Positions 35,922 through 43,731 of a stretch of 64,000 nt of DNA are shown in pieces. The DNA is taken from contig CAWBRU010000022.1 in NCBI GenBank assembly GCA_963791325.1, forward strand, positions 186,001 to 250,000, written 5' to 3'. This stretch comes from JBEVJK01 sp963791325. Lineage in GTDB: Bacteria; Pseudomonadota; Alphaproteobacteria; Rhizobiales; Rhizobiaceae. The position numbers and the translations under genes are program-made. The notes under the pieces were generated by a model, which did not search any database, was not told the DNA's origin, and was given only the letters and a program-made list of their open reading frames with translations. How positions within the stretch are numbered: the stretch's first letter is position 1; each line of letters starts with the position of its first letter.

Positions 35922-36797
35922 TCAGCCCCGCAGAAAATCGATGATCAGGGAACTGACTGCCGCCGGCGCTTCACGGGTCGGGAAATGGCCGACGCCGGGG
36001 ATCACGTGGCGCGCGTAGCCGCCGGTGAAGAAGCGATCCTTGCCCTCGGTCGTTTCCGGCAGCGTGACCGCGTCGGAGCCGCCCTGCAGCATCAGGGTCG
36101 GAACCGAGATCGACTTTGCCTGCCGAACTTGCCGATCGAGCGACAAATAGCGCTCGTCCTTCTCCGCCTCCCCCCAACGTACGCTGTAGGAATGCCAGGT
36201 GATCTCCGCCCAATCCGGGTTCTCGAAGGATTTTGCGGTGCGCTCGAAATCGGCTTGCGTGAACCAACCCGGCGGGCTCCAATTCTCCCACTGCAGCCGG
36301 GCAAACGATTTGCCTTTGTCGCGCGCGACCTGGCGTCCACGCTCGGTTGTGAGAAACCATTGATACCAATAGGCCTGGGCCTGTTTGAGGTCGGGTGTCG
36401 GCAGGTCGCCGGGTTGCCATCCTACCGCGATCGCCGCGATCTTTTGCACCCGTCCCGGGGCGATGATGGCGAGAGCGTAGGCTATGCGCGCGCCCCAGTC
36501 GTGGCCGACGACCGCAAGCCTTGCCAATCCGAGCGCGTCGGCAAGATCCATCGCATCCTGCGCCATCGCGACGATCTCGCCCGACCGCCTGGTCTCTGCC
36601 GATAAAAACGTCGTTGCGCCGAACCCCCGCAGGTAGGGAGCGACGGTGCGAAAGCCGGCCTCGTGAAGCGAAGGAACCACCTTGGCGAAGGCCCGGACGT
36701 CGTCGGGCCAGCCATGCAGGAGCAGGAGCGGCAATCCGTCGGGAGGTCCTCCCGTCTCATAGGCGATATCGAGGCTTGCCGTTTTCACAGAGAGCAT
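35922..36797 (-). CDS. Alpha/beta hydrolase of the epoxide hydrolase/dehalogenase type
   Basis: A 291-residue hydrolase with the oxyanion motif LLLHGWPDD, the nucleophile elbow VGHDWGARIA with Asp (not Ser) as nucleophile, cap-domain Trp/Tyr-rich segments (QAYWYQWFLTT) and base His in GVGHFPTREAP. An Asp nucleophile with HGWP is the pattern of soluble epoxide hydrolases and haloalkane dehalogenases. The cytosolic enzyme probably opens an epoxide or cleaves a C-X bond; the substrate is unknown. It is a single gene bordered by the intergenic repeats at 36.9-37.2 kb. Confidence 0.88.
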   Translation of the reverse strand: MLSVKTASLDIAYETGGPPDGLPLLLLHGWPDDVRAFAKVVPSLHEAGFRTVAPYLRGFGATTFLSAETRRSGEIVAMAQDAMDLADALGLARLAVVGHDWGARIAYALAIIAPGRVQKIAAIAVGWQPGDLPTPDLKQAQAYWYQWFLTTERGRQVARDKGKSFARLQWENWSPPGWFTQADFERTAKSFENPDWAEITWHSYSVRWGEAEKDERYLSLDRQVRQAKSISVPTLMLQGGSDAVTLPETTEGKDRFFTGGYARHVIPGVGHFPTREAPAAVSSLIIDFLRG

Positions 36798-36903
36798 GTC
36801 GATCCAACCACCCGCAGCGCCGTTCGTTCCGCCAACCAGATACCGCTACGGCGCCGGCAGCGGTAGGGCGTGGCGCCGACAAGCATGAAAGGCCGGCTCT
36901 GCC

Positions 36904-37232
36904 CCGCCAAACGCCCCCACTCCGCCTCTCGCATTCGCTCGGCACCTCTCCCCCAGCGAGCTGGGGGAGAGGAAAGGCCAGGGTTTTCGAGGAACAGCCC
37001 TTGGCATGCCGGCTCGGGGAGTGTGAGATCCGGCGCGTCGGCTGCCCTCATTTCTCCTGCGAAGAGGGCAAAAAACTTGGCACCGACTGCAAAAGCCTGG
37101 CGCAGAAAGAGCACCAAACTCGACACCCGCTTGCCGATCCGCAACTCGACAGGAGGCCACCGCTTCCTCTCCCCACTTCGGGGGAGAGGTGGTTCGCGCC
37201 AGCGAACCGGAGTGGGGGGTGGTCGGGCGACC
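36904..37232. repeat. Inverted pair of palindromic intergenic repeats
   Basis: The 472-bp gap between the hydrolase and TetR genes has no convincing gene. It holds two related elements facing opposite ways. In 36904-36973 (minus) CCTCTCCCCCAGC pairs perfectly with GCTGGGGGAGAGG (36946-36973, 2-nt loop). In 37166-37232 (plus) CCTCTCCCC pairs with GGGGAGAGG, followed by a GGAGTGGGGG block that both share. This is the look of rhizobial RIME-like repeats. The 190 bp between them is unremarkable. Confidence 0.5.
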
Positions 37233-37269
37233 GAGGGGAACCCGGAAGGAACGACCCGCCGCCGGAATC

Positions 37270-38016
37270 CTAGAGCTCGCGGATCCGCGGGCCATCCTTG
37301 GCGCCGGCCGCCGGCGGGTCCTTGCCGTAGACGGCGCGATACCAAAGCGTCGACAGCATCCTGGCCATCTCGTCGGCATGGGCCGGGTCCTCGCCGTCGA
37401 CCAGCGGATTGCGGCTGACGATCACCGCATAGAGATAGTGGAACACCATGACCTCGAGCGCGTGCGCGACCGCCTGCGGCGAGCCCGGCATGCCCGCTCT
37501 GTAGTTGCCGCGGCGCGAGATCGAGCGGGCCAGGTTCTCGATCCACTTCAAGTGCCGCGGCCGCCATATCTCGCGGAACTCCGGCAGCTGGCTCTGCATC
37601 TGCACATGGCACTGCATCAGCCCGGGATTGGCGGTGTAGGCAGCGATGAAGAAGCGGTTGGTGTCGAGGATCGCATCATATTCGCTGCGCCCCCGGCCGA
37701 CCTGGCGGGCCCGCTCGTAGAGGTGATCGACGAACTCCAGCACCACCTCGGTGGCGATCCGGTTCTTGTCGGTGTAGTAGACGTAGAAGGTGCCCAGCGA
37801 CACCTCGGCGAACTTGCAGATGTCGGACACTTTCACGTCCTGGTAGCCGATCTCCTCGAGCGCGCGGGCAGCGGCGATCTTCAGACGGTATTTGGTCCGA
37901 TCGCCCTTGGAGCCGAACGCCAGGGTCTGCAGCCCGGCGGCGAGGTAATCCGCGTATCTGCCCATGTGGCCGCTGTCGTCTGTCGGGCTCGGCTTCAGGC
38001 CGGCTTCGGCTGCCAT
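37270..38016 (-). CDS. TetR-family transcriptional regulator
   Basis: A 248-residue regulator. The helix-turn-helix at about 42-90 (RLKIAAARALEEIGYQDVKV, FAEVSLGTFYVYYTDKNRI) is typical TetR; the C-terminal helical half should bind the inducer, often an acyl-CoA in such clusters. ATG 38014-38016 with AGAGGATG upstream was chosen. The shared 24-bp element lies 45 bp upstream, between this gene and the divergent thiolase-like operon, and again before the SDR/aminotransferase pair. It is thus the likely repressor of both units (inference). Confidence 0.9.
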   Translation of the reverse strand: MAAEAGLKPSPTDDSGHMGRYADYLAAGLQTLAFGSKGDRTKYRLKIAAARALEEIGYQDVKVSDICKFAEVSLGTFYVYYTDKNRIATEVVLEFVDHLYERARQVGRGRSEYDAILDTNRFFIAAYTANPGLMQCHVQMQSQLPEFREIWRPRHLKWIENLARSISRRGNYRAGMPGSPQAVAHALEVMVFHYLYAVIVSRNPLVDGEDPAHADEMARMLSTLWYRAVYGKDPPAAGAKDGPRIREL

Positions 38017-38060
38017 CAGATCATCCTCTCGCCGGACGGGATGCTCCCGGCAATGCGCAA

Positions 38061-38084
38061 AATTGATATTGACTTCATATTCAT
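38061..38084. promoter_or_regulatory. Shared 24-bp element (copy 2), candidate TetR operator
   Basis: Identical to 34069-34092 read on the other strand, with the dyad TGA-N3-TGA-N2-TCA-N3-TCA at 38064-38083. It lies in the divergent region between the TetR gene (minus) and the thiolase-like operon (plus). Confidence 0.62.
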
Positions 38085-38258
38085 GTTGTCTTCTCTTTTC
38101 AACGTCGCAGGAACCCGACCATGAAGCGGCCCCGTTCGGGCGGGCGCAGTGCCGTGGAGCGAACCGAGGCGGCAAAAGGGAGTTCCGTCGCGGAGGCCGA
38201 ATCGACCTCGGGTCGAACCCTTGCTCGACAAACCTGATCTTTCAGCAAGGACAGCTCC

Positions 38259-39419
38259 ATGCCGCATCCGTTGACCGACACGCCCGTCTATATCGTCGGC
38301 GCTGCCGAAACGCCGCTGGGCAAGGTCCTGGACCAAAGCGAATTTTCCATGGTCGCCCTGGCCGCCGCAGAGGCGCTGGCGGAGGCTGGGCTCGGCTTCA
38401 AGGATGTCGATGCCCTGTTCACCAACTATATGGGCGAGGAAGGCTCCGTCCAGCTTGGCGAATATCTCGGCCTCCAGCCCCGCTACGCCGAATCCTCCGA
38501 CATGGGCGGCGCCTCGTTCGAGTTTTTCGTCCATCATGCGATGGCGGCGGTGGCCACCGGCCGCTGCGAGGTGGCGCTGATCGGCTATGCCTCGCGTCAG
38601 CGCAGCCGCAAATCGCGCAAGAAGGCGGCGGCCGCGTTGGACGGCTCGCTGAGCGCGCAGTTCGAAACCCCCTACGGCATCCATTTCCCGATCGGCCACT
38701 ATGCGCTGAGTGCCGCCCGCTACATGCACCAATACGGCGCCACGCCCGAGCACCTCGCCGAGGTCGCCGTCGCGGCGCGGCAATGGGCAGCGCTCAATCC
38801 CAAGGCATGGGCGCGCGATCCGCTGACGATCGCCGACGTCATGGCGTCGCCGCTGCTCGCCGATCCGCTGCGCAAGCTCGACTGCTGCCTGGTGACCGAC
38901 GGCGGCGGAGCGATCGTCGTGGCGCGTAAAGAACGGGCGCGCGACGCCGCCAAGCGGCCGGTCCGGGTGCTCGGCGCAGGCGAGAGCCATGTCCAATGGC
39001 ATATCGCCCAATGTCCCGATCTGACGGTGACGCCGGGGGTCGCGTCGGGGCGCGACGCCTTCGCCATGGCGGGCATCCGCCCAGCCGATGTCGACGTGTT
39101 CGAGCCTTATGACAACTTCACCCACGCGGTGCTGCTCTACCTCGAGGACCTCGGCTTTTGTGAGAAGGGCGAGGCCGGCAGCTTCGTCGCCGAAGGCCGG
39201 CTGCGCCCGGGCGGCAGCTTGCCCAGCATGACCTCCGGCGGCGGACTTTCCTACTGCCATCCTGGCGCGCTCGGCATTCTTCTGCTCATCGAGGCGGTGC
39301 GCCAACTGCGCGGCGAGGCCGGCGCCCGCCAGGTCGCCGATGCCGAGATCGCGGTGGCGCACGGCACCGGCGGGCTCGCCTTTTCGACAGCGTCAACCGT
39401 GGTGCTTGCCCGTGACTGA
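38259..39419 (+). CDS. Thiolase-like protein lacking the nucleophilic cysteine (possible acyl-CoA aldolase)
   Basis: A 386-residue thiolase-fold protein of the lipid-transfer/SCP2-thiolase group. Where thiolases have the nucleophilic Cys (about residue 85), this one reads DMGGASFE. The C-terminal Cys position reads AHGTGG, while the His of LSYCHPGALG is kept. This pattern, with a DUF35 gene next door, matches Ltp2-type enzymes that cleave a carbon-carbon bond by retro-aldol reaction rather than thiolysis (known for steroid side chains). The ATG has AAGGACAG upstream. It is the first gene of a five-gene operon, divergent from TetR; the substrate is unknown. Confidence 0.88.
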   Translation: MPHPLTDTPVYIVGAAETPLGKVLDQSEFSMVALAAAEALAEAGLGFKDVDALFTNYMGEEGSVQLGEYLGLQPRYAESSDMGGASFEFFVHHAMAAVATGRCEVALIGYASRQRSRKSRKKAAAALDGSLSAQFETPYGIHFPIGHYALSAARYMHQYGATPEHLAEVAVAARQWAALNPKAWARDPLTIADVMASPLLADPLRKLDCCLVTDGGGAIVVARKERARDAAKRPVRVLGAGESHVQWHIAQCPDLTVTPGVASGRDAFAMAGIRPADVDVFEPYDNFTHAVLLYLEDLGFCEKGEAGSFVAEGRLRPGGSLPSMTSGGGLSYCHPGALGILLLIEAVRQLRGEAGARQVADAEIAVAHGTGGLAFSTASTVVLARD

Positions 39420-39816
39420 GAGCCAATCCTACGCCGACCTCGGCGCCGCCGACCCCACCACCGAGCCGTTCTGGCGTGCTTGTGCGCAGGGGCGGCTGAT
39501 CGTGCAGCGCTGCAGCGCCTGCGGCACACATCAGTTCTACCCCCGGCCGTTCTGCCTATCCTGCGAATCGACGTCGCTCTCCTGGGTTGATACCAAAGGC
39601 CGAGGCACGATCTATTCGCTGACCACGATACGGCTGCCGGTGACGCCCGAGCTGCCGCCGCCCTACCTGCTGGCGATCGTCGAGCTCGACGAGGGGCCGC
39701 GCCTTGTGACCAATATCGAGGCCGACGCGGCGTCGATCGGAACGCCGGTCGCGGTCGCCTGGCGCGCCCGCGCAGGCGGGCTGCCGCCGCTTCCCGTGTT
39801 CAAGCCGGCGGGCTGA
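39412..39816 (+). CDS. DUF35 Zn-ribbon/OB-fold protein
   Basis: A 134-residue partner protein: rubredoxin-like zinc ribbon with CSAC and CLSC, then an OB-fold (GRGTIYSLTTIRLP, YLLAIVELDEGPRLVTNI). DUF35 proteins bind acyl-CoA and form obligatory complexes with thiolase-like enzymes such as Ltp2. The GTG start at 39412 overlaps the thiolase-like gene by 8 bp, so the two are probably made in equal amounts. Confidence 0.9.
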   Translation: MTESQSYADLGAADPTTEPFWRACAQGRLIVQRCSACGTHQFYPRPFCLSCESTSLSWVDTKGRGTIYSLTTIRLPVTPELPPPYLLAIVELDEGPRLVTNIEADAASIGTPVAVAWRARAGGLPPLPVFKPAG

Positions 39817-39818
39817 CC

Positions 39819-41000
39819 ATGGCCGCCGCGAGCACGCAGGCGTGCATCGCCGCCATCGGCGACCTGATCGGGTTTCCCACCGTCTCGCGCGACCCCAACC
39901 GCGACCTTCTCGGCCATGTCGAAACCTGGCTTACGACGAACGGCGTGGCGAGCGAGATCATCTGGAACGGCGAGCGCACCAAGGGCAATCTATGGGCGAC
40001 GATCGGCCCGCCCGATGTGCCGGGTGTCATCCTTTCGGGCCATAGCGACGTGGTGCCGGTGGATGGCCAGCCATGGACCAGCGACCCGTTCGTGCTGCGC
40101 CGCGCCGACGGACGGCTCTATGGGCGCGGCGCCTGCGACATGAAGGGCTTTCTCGGCATCGTGCTCGCCAACGTGCCGGATCTGGCGGCGCGCAGGCTCA
40201 AGGTGCCCATCCACATCGCCATCTCCTACGACGAGGAGCTCGGCTGCACCGGCGTGGTCAGCCTGCTCGACCGCATCGCGGCGATGCCGGTGCGGCCCGC
40301 CTTCTGCATCGTCGGCGAGCCGACGAGCATGCAGGTGGTCACCGGCCATAAGGGCGGCGGCCTGTTCCGCGCGGTGGTGACCGGCACGAGCGCCCATTCG
40401 AGCCTGGCGCCGAGCGCCGTCAACGCCATCGAATATGCGACGGAACTGATGAGCTTCATCGTCGGCCTGTCGCGCGACCAGCACACGCACGGCGCCCGCG
40501 ACCACGCCTACGACGTCGTTCATTCGACCTTGTCGGTGACGACGATCTCCGGCGGCTCGGCGCTCAATATCATTCCCAACACCTGCGAGTTCGGCTTCGA
40601 CATCCGCTCGCTGCCCGAGGTCGATGCGCGCGCCCTGATCGAACGGATCCGCGGCCATGCGCGGACGGAGATCCTGCCGCGGATGCGGGCCGTCTCACCC
40701 GAGGCCGACATCCGCGTCGAGCCGGTCGTCGAGTTCGTCGGGCTGGCGACCGACGCCGAACATCCCGCAGTGACCTTCGTCAAGCAGCTCGCCGGGCGCA
40801 ACGACCACGCCAAGGTCGCCTACGGAACCGAGGCCGGCCTGTTCAGCAACCGGGCCGGCGTGGTCTCCGTCGTCTGCGGTCCCGGCTCGATCGAGCAGGC
40901 CCACAAGCCGGACGAGTTTCTGGCCGTCGCCGAGGTCGACCGCTGCCGGGCGTTCCTCGAACGCCTGGCCACCCAGCTCGAGATCGGCCTGCCGTGGTGA
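39819..41000 (+). CDS. M20 deacylase (acetylornithine deacetylase-like)
   Basis: A 393-residue dizinc amidohydrolase of the ArgE/DapE group. Metal ligands are His and Asp in SGHSDVVP and GRGACDMKG, the catalytic Glu pair in SYDEELGC, a further ligand in VGEPT and the last His in EQAHKPDEF. The lid domain begins at GHKGGGLFRAVVTG. It would remove an N-acyl group from an amino-acid-like compound. The ATG is 2 bp after the DUF35 stop. In this operon it may deacylate the substrate before oxidation by the next gene product (inference). Confidence 0.9.
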   Translation: MAAASTQACIAAIGDLIGFPTVSRDPNRDLLGHVETWLTTNGVASEIIWNGERTKGNLWATIGPPDVPGVILSGHSDVVPVDGQPWTSDPFVLRRADGRLYGRGACDMKGFLGIVLANVPDLAARRLKVPIHIAISYDEELGCTGVVSLLDRIAAMPVRPAFCIVGEPTSMQVVTGHKGGGLFRAVVTGTSAHSSLAPSAVNAIEYATELMSFIVGLSRDQHTHGARDHAYDVVHSTLSVTTISGGSALNIIPNTCEFGFDIRSLPEVDARALIERIRGHARTEILPRMRAVSPEADIRVEPVVEFVGLATDAEHPAVTFVKQLAGRNDHAKVAYGTEAGLFSNRAGVVSVVCGPGSIEQAHKPDEFLAVAEVDRCRAFLERLATQLEIGLPW

Positions 41001-42199
41001 CCGAGAGCTTCGACGCCGTGGTCATCGGTGCAGGCATCGCCGGCACCGCGAGCGCCGCCGAGCTTTGCCGGGCGGGATTTCGCGTGGCCCTGCTCGACAC
41101 GCACCACCCCGGCTGGGGTGCGTCGGGCCGCAACCCCGGCTTCCTCTGGCTGCAGACCAAGGCGGCCGGCCTGGCGATGGATTTCTCGCTCGCCTGCCGC
41201 GGCTACGCCGAGACGCTGGCGGGCGAACTGCCGGATTTCGGCTTCCGCGCCAGCGGCGGCCTGATCATCTTTCGCGACCAGGCTTACGAGCCGGTCGCAC
41301 GGGCATTCGCCGCCAACCGCAACGCGGCCGGCCTGGCGGTCAGCCTTCTCGACAGGGCGGCGCTGCGCGACCTCTGCCCGGAGCTCGGGCCGGAGGTTTC
41401 CGGGGCTGTCTGGAACCCGCTCGACGCCCATCAGGACACGCGGCTGCTGGTGGCCCATCTCGCCGAGCGATTTCGGGCCGGCGGCGGCACCGTCATCGCG
41501 CCGGCACCGGTCGAGCGGATCCTCGTCGCGAAAGGTGCCTGCTGCGGCGTGCGCCTCGCCGATGGGCGCGAGCTGAGCAGCGCGACCGTGGTGGTAGCAG
41601 CGGGGCCATGGTCGAACCGGCTGTTGGCCCCGCTCGGCCTCACGCTTCCATACCGGCCGACCCGTTTCGAGGCGGCAGAGACTGCACCGGCGCCCTTCCG
41701 CATCGGTCCGGTGATCTCCGGCCAGTCGCTGTTCCGCTTCTTCACGCCCCCCGGCTTTGCCGCCGAGACATTGCCGCGGGAGGCGACGGAGCTGATCCGG
41801 CCGGAGCTCGGCTTCACCGAGCAGATCGCCAGCTATCCGGACGGCTCGCTTCAGTTCGGCTGCGCTTACCAAGTCGGCAGCGACCTCGACCGGGCGACCG
41901 TGGCCGGCCAGGCCATGGCATGCTCGATCTTAAGCCGCAACGTTCCGGCGATCGCCGGCTTGCCGATCACCCGCCAATGGGCCGGCATCGTCGCGCAGAC
42001 CAGCGACGGCCTGCCGGTGATCGACGACGCGGCCGGGCCGGACGGTCTGATCATCAATGCCGGGCACTTCTTCGGCAACTTGGCCGGCGCTTTTTCGGGC
42101 CGGCTGGTTCGCCAACTGGCAATGCGCCAGTCGACGGCATATCCAGTGCAAGGCTTTGCGCTCGCCCGCTTCGGGCAGCTCGAACCGGCAGGAGATTGA
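40997..42199 (+). CDS. FAD-dependent oxidoreductase (DAO family)
   Basis: A flavoenzyme of about 400 residues with the dinucleotide motif VVIGAGIAGTASAAEL, a second FAD element (TVVVAAGPWSN) and the C-terminal GLIINAGHFFGNLAGAF. It is a glycine/D-amino-acid oxidase-like enzyme expected to oxidise an amine or amino acid to an imine. GTG 40997 overlaps the M20 stop (GTGA); GTG 40994 is an alternative. Whether the electron acceptor is oxygen or a dehydrogenase chain is unknown. Confidence 0.9.
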   Translation: MTESFDAVVIGAGIAGTASAAELCRAGFRVALLDTHHPGWGASGRNPGFLWLQTKAAGLAMDFSLACRGYAETLAGELPDFGFRASGGLIIFRDQAYEPVARAFAANRNAAGLAVSLLDRAALRDLCPELGPEVSGAVWNPLDAHQDTRLLVAHLAERFRAGGGTVIAPAPVERILVAKGACCGVRLADGRELSSATVVVAAGPWSNRLLAPLGLTLPYRPTRFEAAETAPAPFRIGPVISGQSLFRFFTPPGFAAETLPREATELIRPELGFTEQIASYPDGSLQFGCAYQVGSDLDRATVAGQAMACSILSRNVPAIAGLPITRQWAGIVAQTSDGLPVIDDAAGPDGLIINAGHFFGNLAGAFSGRLVRQLAMRQSTAYPVQGFALARFGQLEPAGD

Positions 42200-42209
42200 A
42201 GGAGGCGGC

Positions 42210-42869
42210 ATGCCAACGAAAATCCACGACGCAAGCTATGCGGCGCTTTCCCCCGGTGAGTTGCTGGCCTGGGCCAAGATCCCGGTGACCATCGTCAGCG
42301 ATGTCAGCAGCGGGGCCGTGGCCGTCGATCCGCGCATCCGGCCGCTGCGTTCCTTCCCGTTGGGAAGCCGGATGGTCGGCCAGGCTGTGACGGCATGGTG
42401 CGAGCGGGCCGACCTTGGCGCGATGCTGCTCGCCATCGACGCCGCAAGGGCGGGCGAGATCGTCGTCGCCGATGCCGGCGGCTGCCTGCAGACCGCCTAT
42501 GTCGGCGAGATCTTGAGCGGTGCCGCCCGGCTGAGGAAACTCGGCGGGCTGATCGTCAACGGCGCCGTGCGCGACATCGACACCATCGCCAGCTGGGACG
42601 ACTTTCCGGTGTTTTCGCTGGGCAGCACCGCGAAGGGACCGCTGTCGAAAGAGCGCGGCGCGGTCAACGGCAACGTCGTCTTCGGCGGCGTGGCGGCAAG
42701 TCCAGGCGACGTGGTGCTGGGCGACAATGACGGCCTGGCGATCATTCCGCTGGCGCAGTCGTCAACGCTTCTGAGGCTTGCCGAGGCGCGGGTCGAAGTC
42801 GAGGCGCGATGGGCGGCGGACCTCGCTGCGGGCAAGACCTTGGCCGAGGTCTTCGGCCTCGACGGTTGA
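42210..42869 (+). CDS. RraA-family aldolase-like protein
   Basis: A 219-residue protein of the RraA/4-hydroxy-4-methyl-2-oxoglutarate aldolase family. The Arg-Asp pair that binds pyruvate and metal is in GGLIVNGAVRDID, and ADLGAMLLAIDAARAGEIVV is the typical helix-strand. A strong GAAGGAGG ribosome site precedes the ATG. It is the last gene of the TetR-linked operon. In a catabolic setting it more likely cleaves a 2-oxo-4-hydroxy acid or decarboxylates oxaloacetate than inhibits RNase E. Confidence 0.9.
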   Translation: MPTKIHDASYAALSPGELLAWAKIPVTIVSDVSSGAVAVDPRIRPLRSFPLGSRMVGQAVTAWCERADLGAMLLAIDAARAGEIVVADAGGCLQTAYVGEILSGAARLRKLGGLIVNGAVRDIDTIASWDDFPVFSLGSTAKGPLSKERGAVNGNVVFGGVAASPGDVVLGDNDGLAIIPLAQSSTLLRLAEARVEVEARWAADLAAGKTLAEVFGLDG

Positions 42870-42982
42870 TCGGAGCTGCGAACCGGGAAACGCTGCCCGG
42901 AACGCTTGGCGGAAGATGGCCGGTTGACCGGCCGACGGCCGGCACTAGCTAGAGGGGTATCGAGCGTCTTGTCGGAGCAGCC

Positions 42983-43681
42983 GTGGCCCCGGGCAGTGCC
43001 CAAGACCGTCAGCCCAACTACACCGTGCAACCCCTTGATCACGGCTCCGGAGGCTTCGTCCTGTCGGCGCCGACGCGGGCCCATGAACATCGCGGACCGC
43101 TCAAGGTCCACGCCGTGCCTGTCGATAGCGGCCGGGCGATGGTGGCGATCACCTGGGAGTCCACCGGCCGCGACCTCTACGACCTGGTCGGGACCAAGCC
43201 TCCCGGCTACCTCGCAGGCGGCGAGAAGCCGGCGGGTCCGGACGATCAGGCCGGAGAGCTCCTGCGCGAGGCCGTGCTGATCGGCAAAGCGGGGTCGGCG
43301 ATCGAGCTGAAGCGCGAACCCCGCCTTGCGGCAGGACAGCTGCCGCTCTCGGAGGTGCTCGTCAGGGAAGCGCTCGGGCCCGGCCGGGACATCGGCAAGG
43401 CATGGGTCGGGTTCCAGATCACGGCGACTGCGACCGGCGTGCTGCGCGGCACCCTCGGCTCGGCCGTGTTCGTCAGGATCATGCGGCCTCAGACGGCGGA
43501 CGATGTGCCGGCGCTGGGCAAGAAGGTCGTGGATCGGCTGCTTGGCCTTGGATGTGCCGAGGTGGACGATGCGACGCCCAGGCTCGAGGACGGCGTCGAT
43601 CTCTTCGATCTGCTCCGCGAGCTGGTCGCGCTCGAGCTGGGCGTCGGAGCGGTCAGGTATTTCGAAGCCGTCCACGATTAG
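42983..43681 (+). CDS. Hypothetical protein, about 232 residues
   Basis: An open frame from GTG 42983 with a plausible CGGAG upstream. It has an N-terminal beta-rich part (GGFVLSAPTRAHEHRGPLKV, AMVAITWESTGRDLYDLVG) and an acidic helical end (VDLFDLLRELVALELGVGA). No signal peptide or transmembrane segment is seen and I do not recognise a family. The antisense frame is also open, so coding is likely but not certain. Confidence 0.55.
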   Translation: MAPGSAQDRQPNYTVQPLDHGSGGFVLSAPTRAHEHRGPLKVHAVPVDSGRAMVAITWESTGRDLYDLVGTKPPGYLAGGEKPAGPDDQAGELLREAVLIGKAGSAIELKREPRLAAGQLPLSEVLVREALGPGRDIGKAWVGFQITATATGVLRGTLGSAVFVRIMRPQTADDVPALGKKVVDRLLGLGCAEVDDATPRLEDGVDLFDLLRELVALELGVGAVRYFEAVHD

Positions 43682-43731
43682 AGCGGAGACCGGATTTGCG
43701 GTCTCGCCGCCCTGCCGATCAGGGCTCGAAC

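Noticed and set aside
38016..39362. 448-codon open frame opposite the thiolase-like gene
   Set aside because: Antisense shadow of a gene with clear family motifs; rich in Arg, His and Gly.
42918..42933. GGCCGGT/ACCGGCC inverted repeat after the RraA gene as a terminator
   Set aside because: Loop of only 2 nt and no T-run; such GC palindromes occur by chance in this DNA.
42497..43675. 392-codon antisense frame opposite the RraA and hypothetical genes
   Set aside because: It lies across the well-supported RraA gene and has shadow-type composition.
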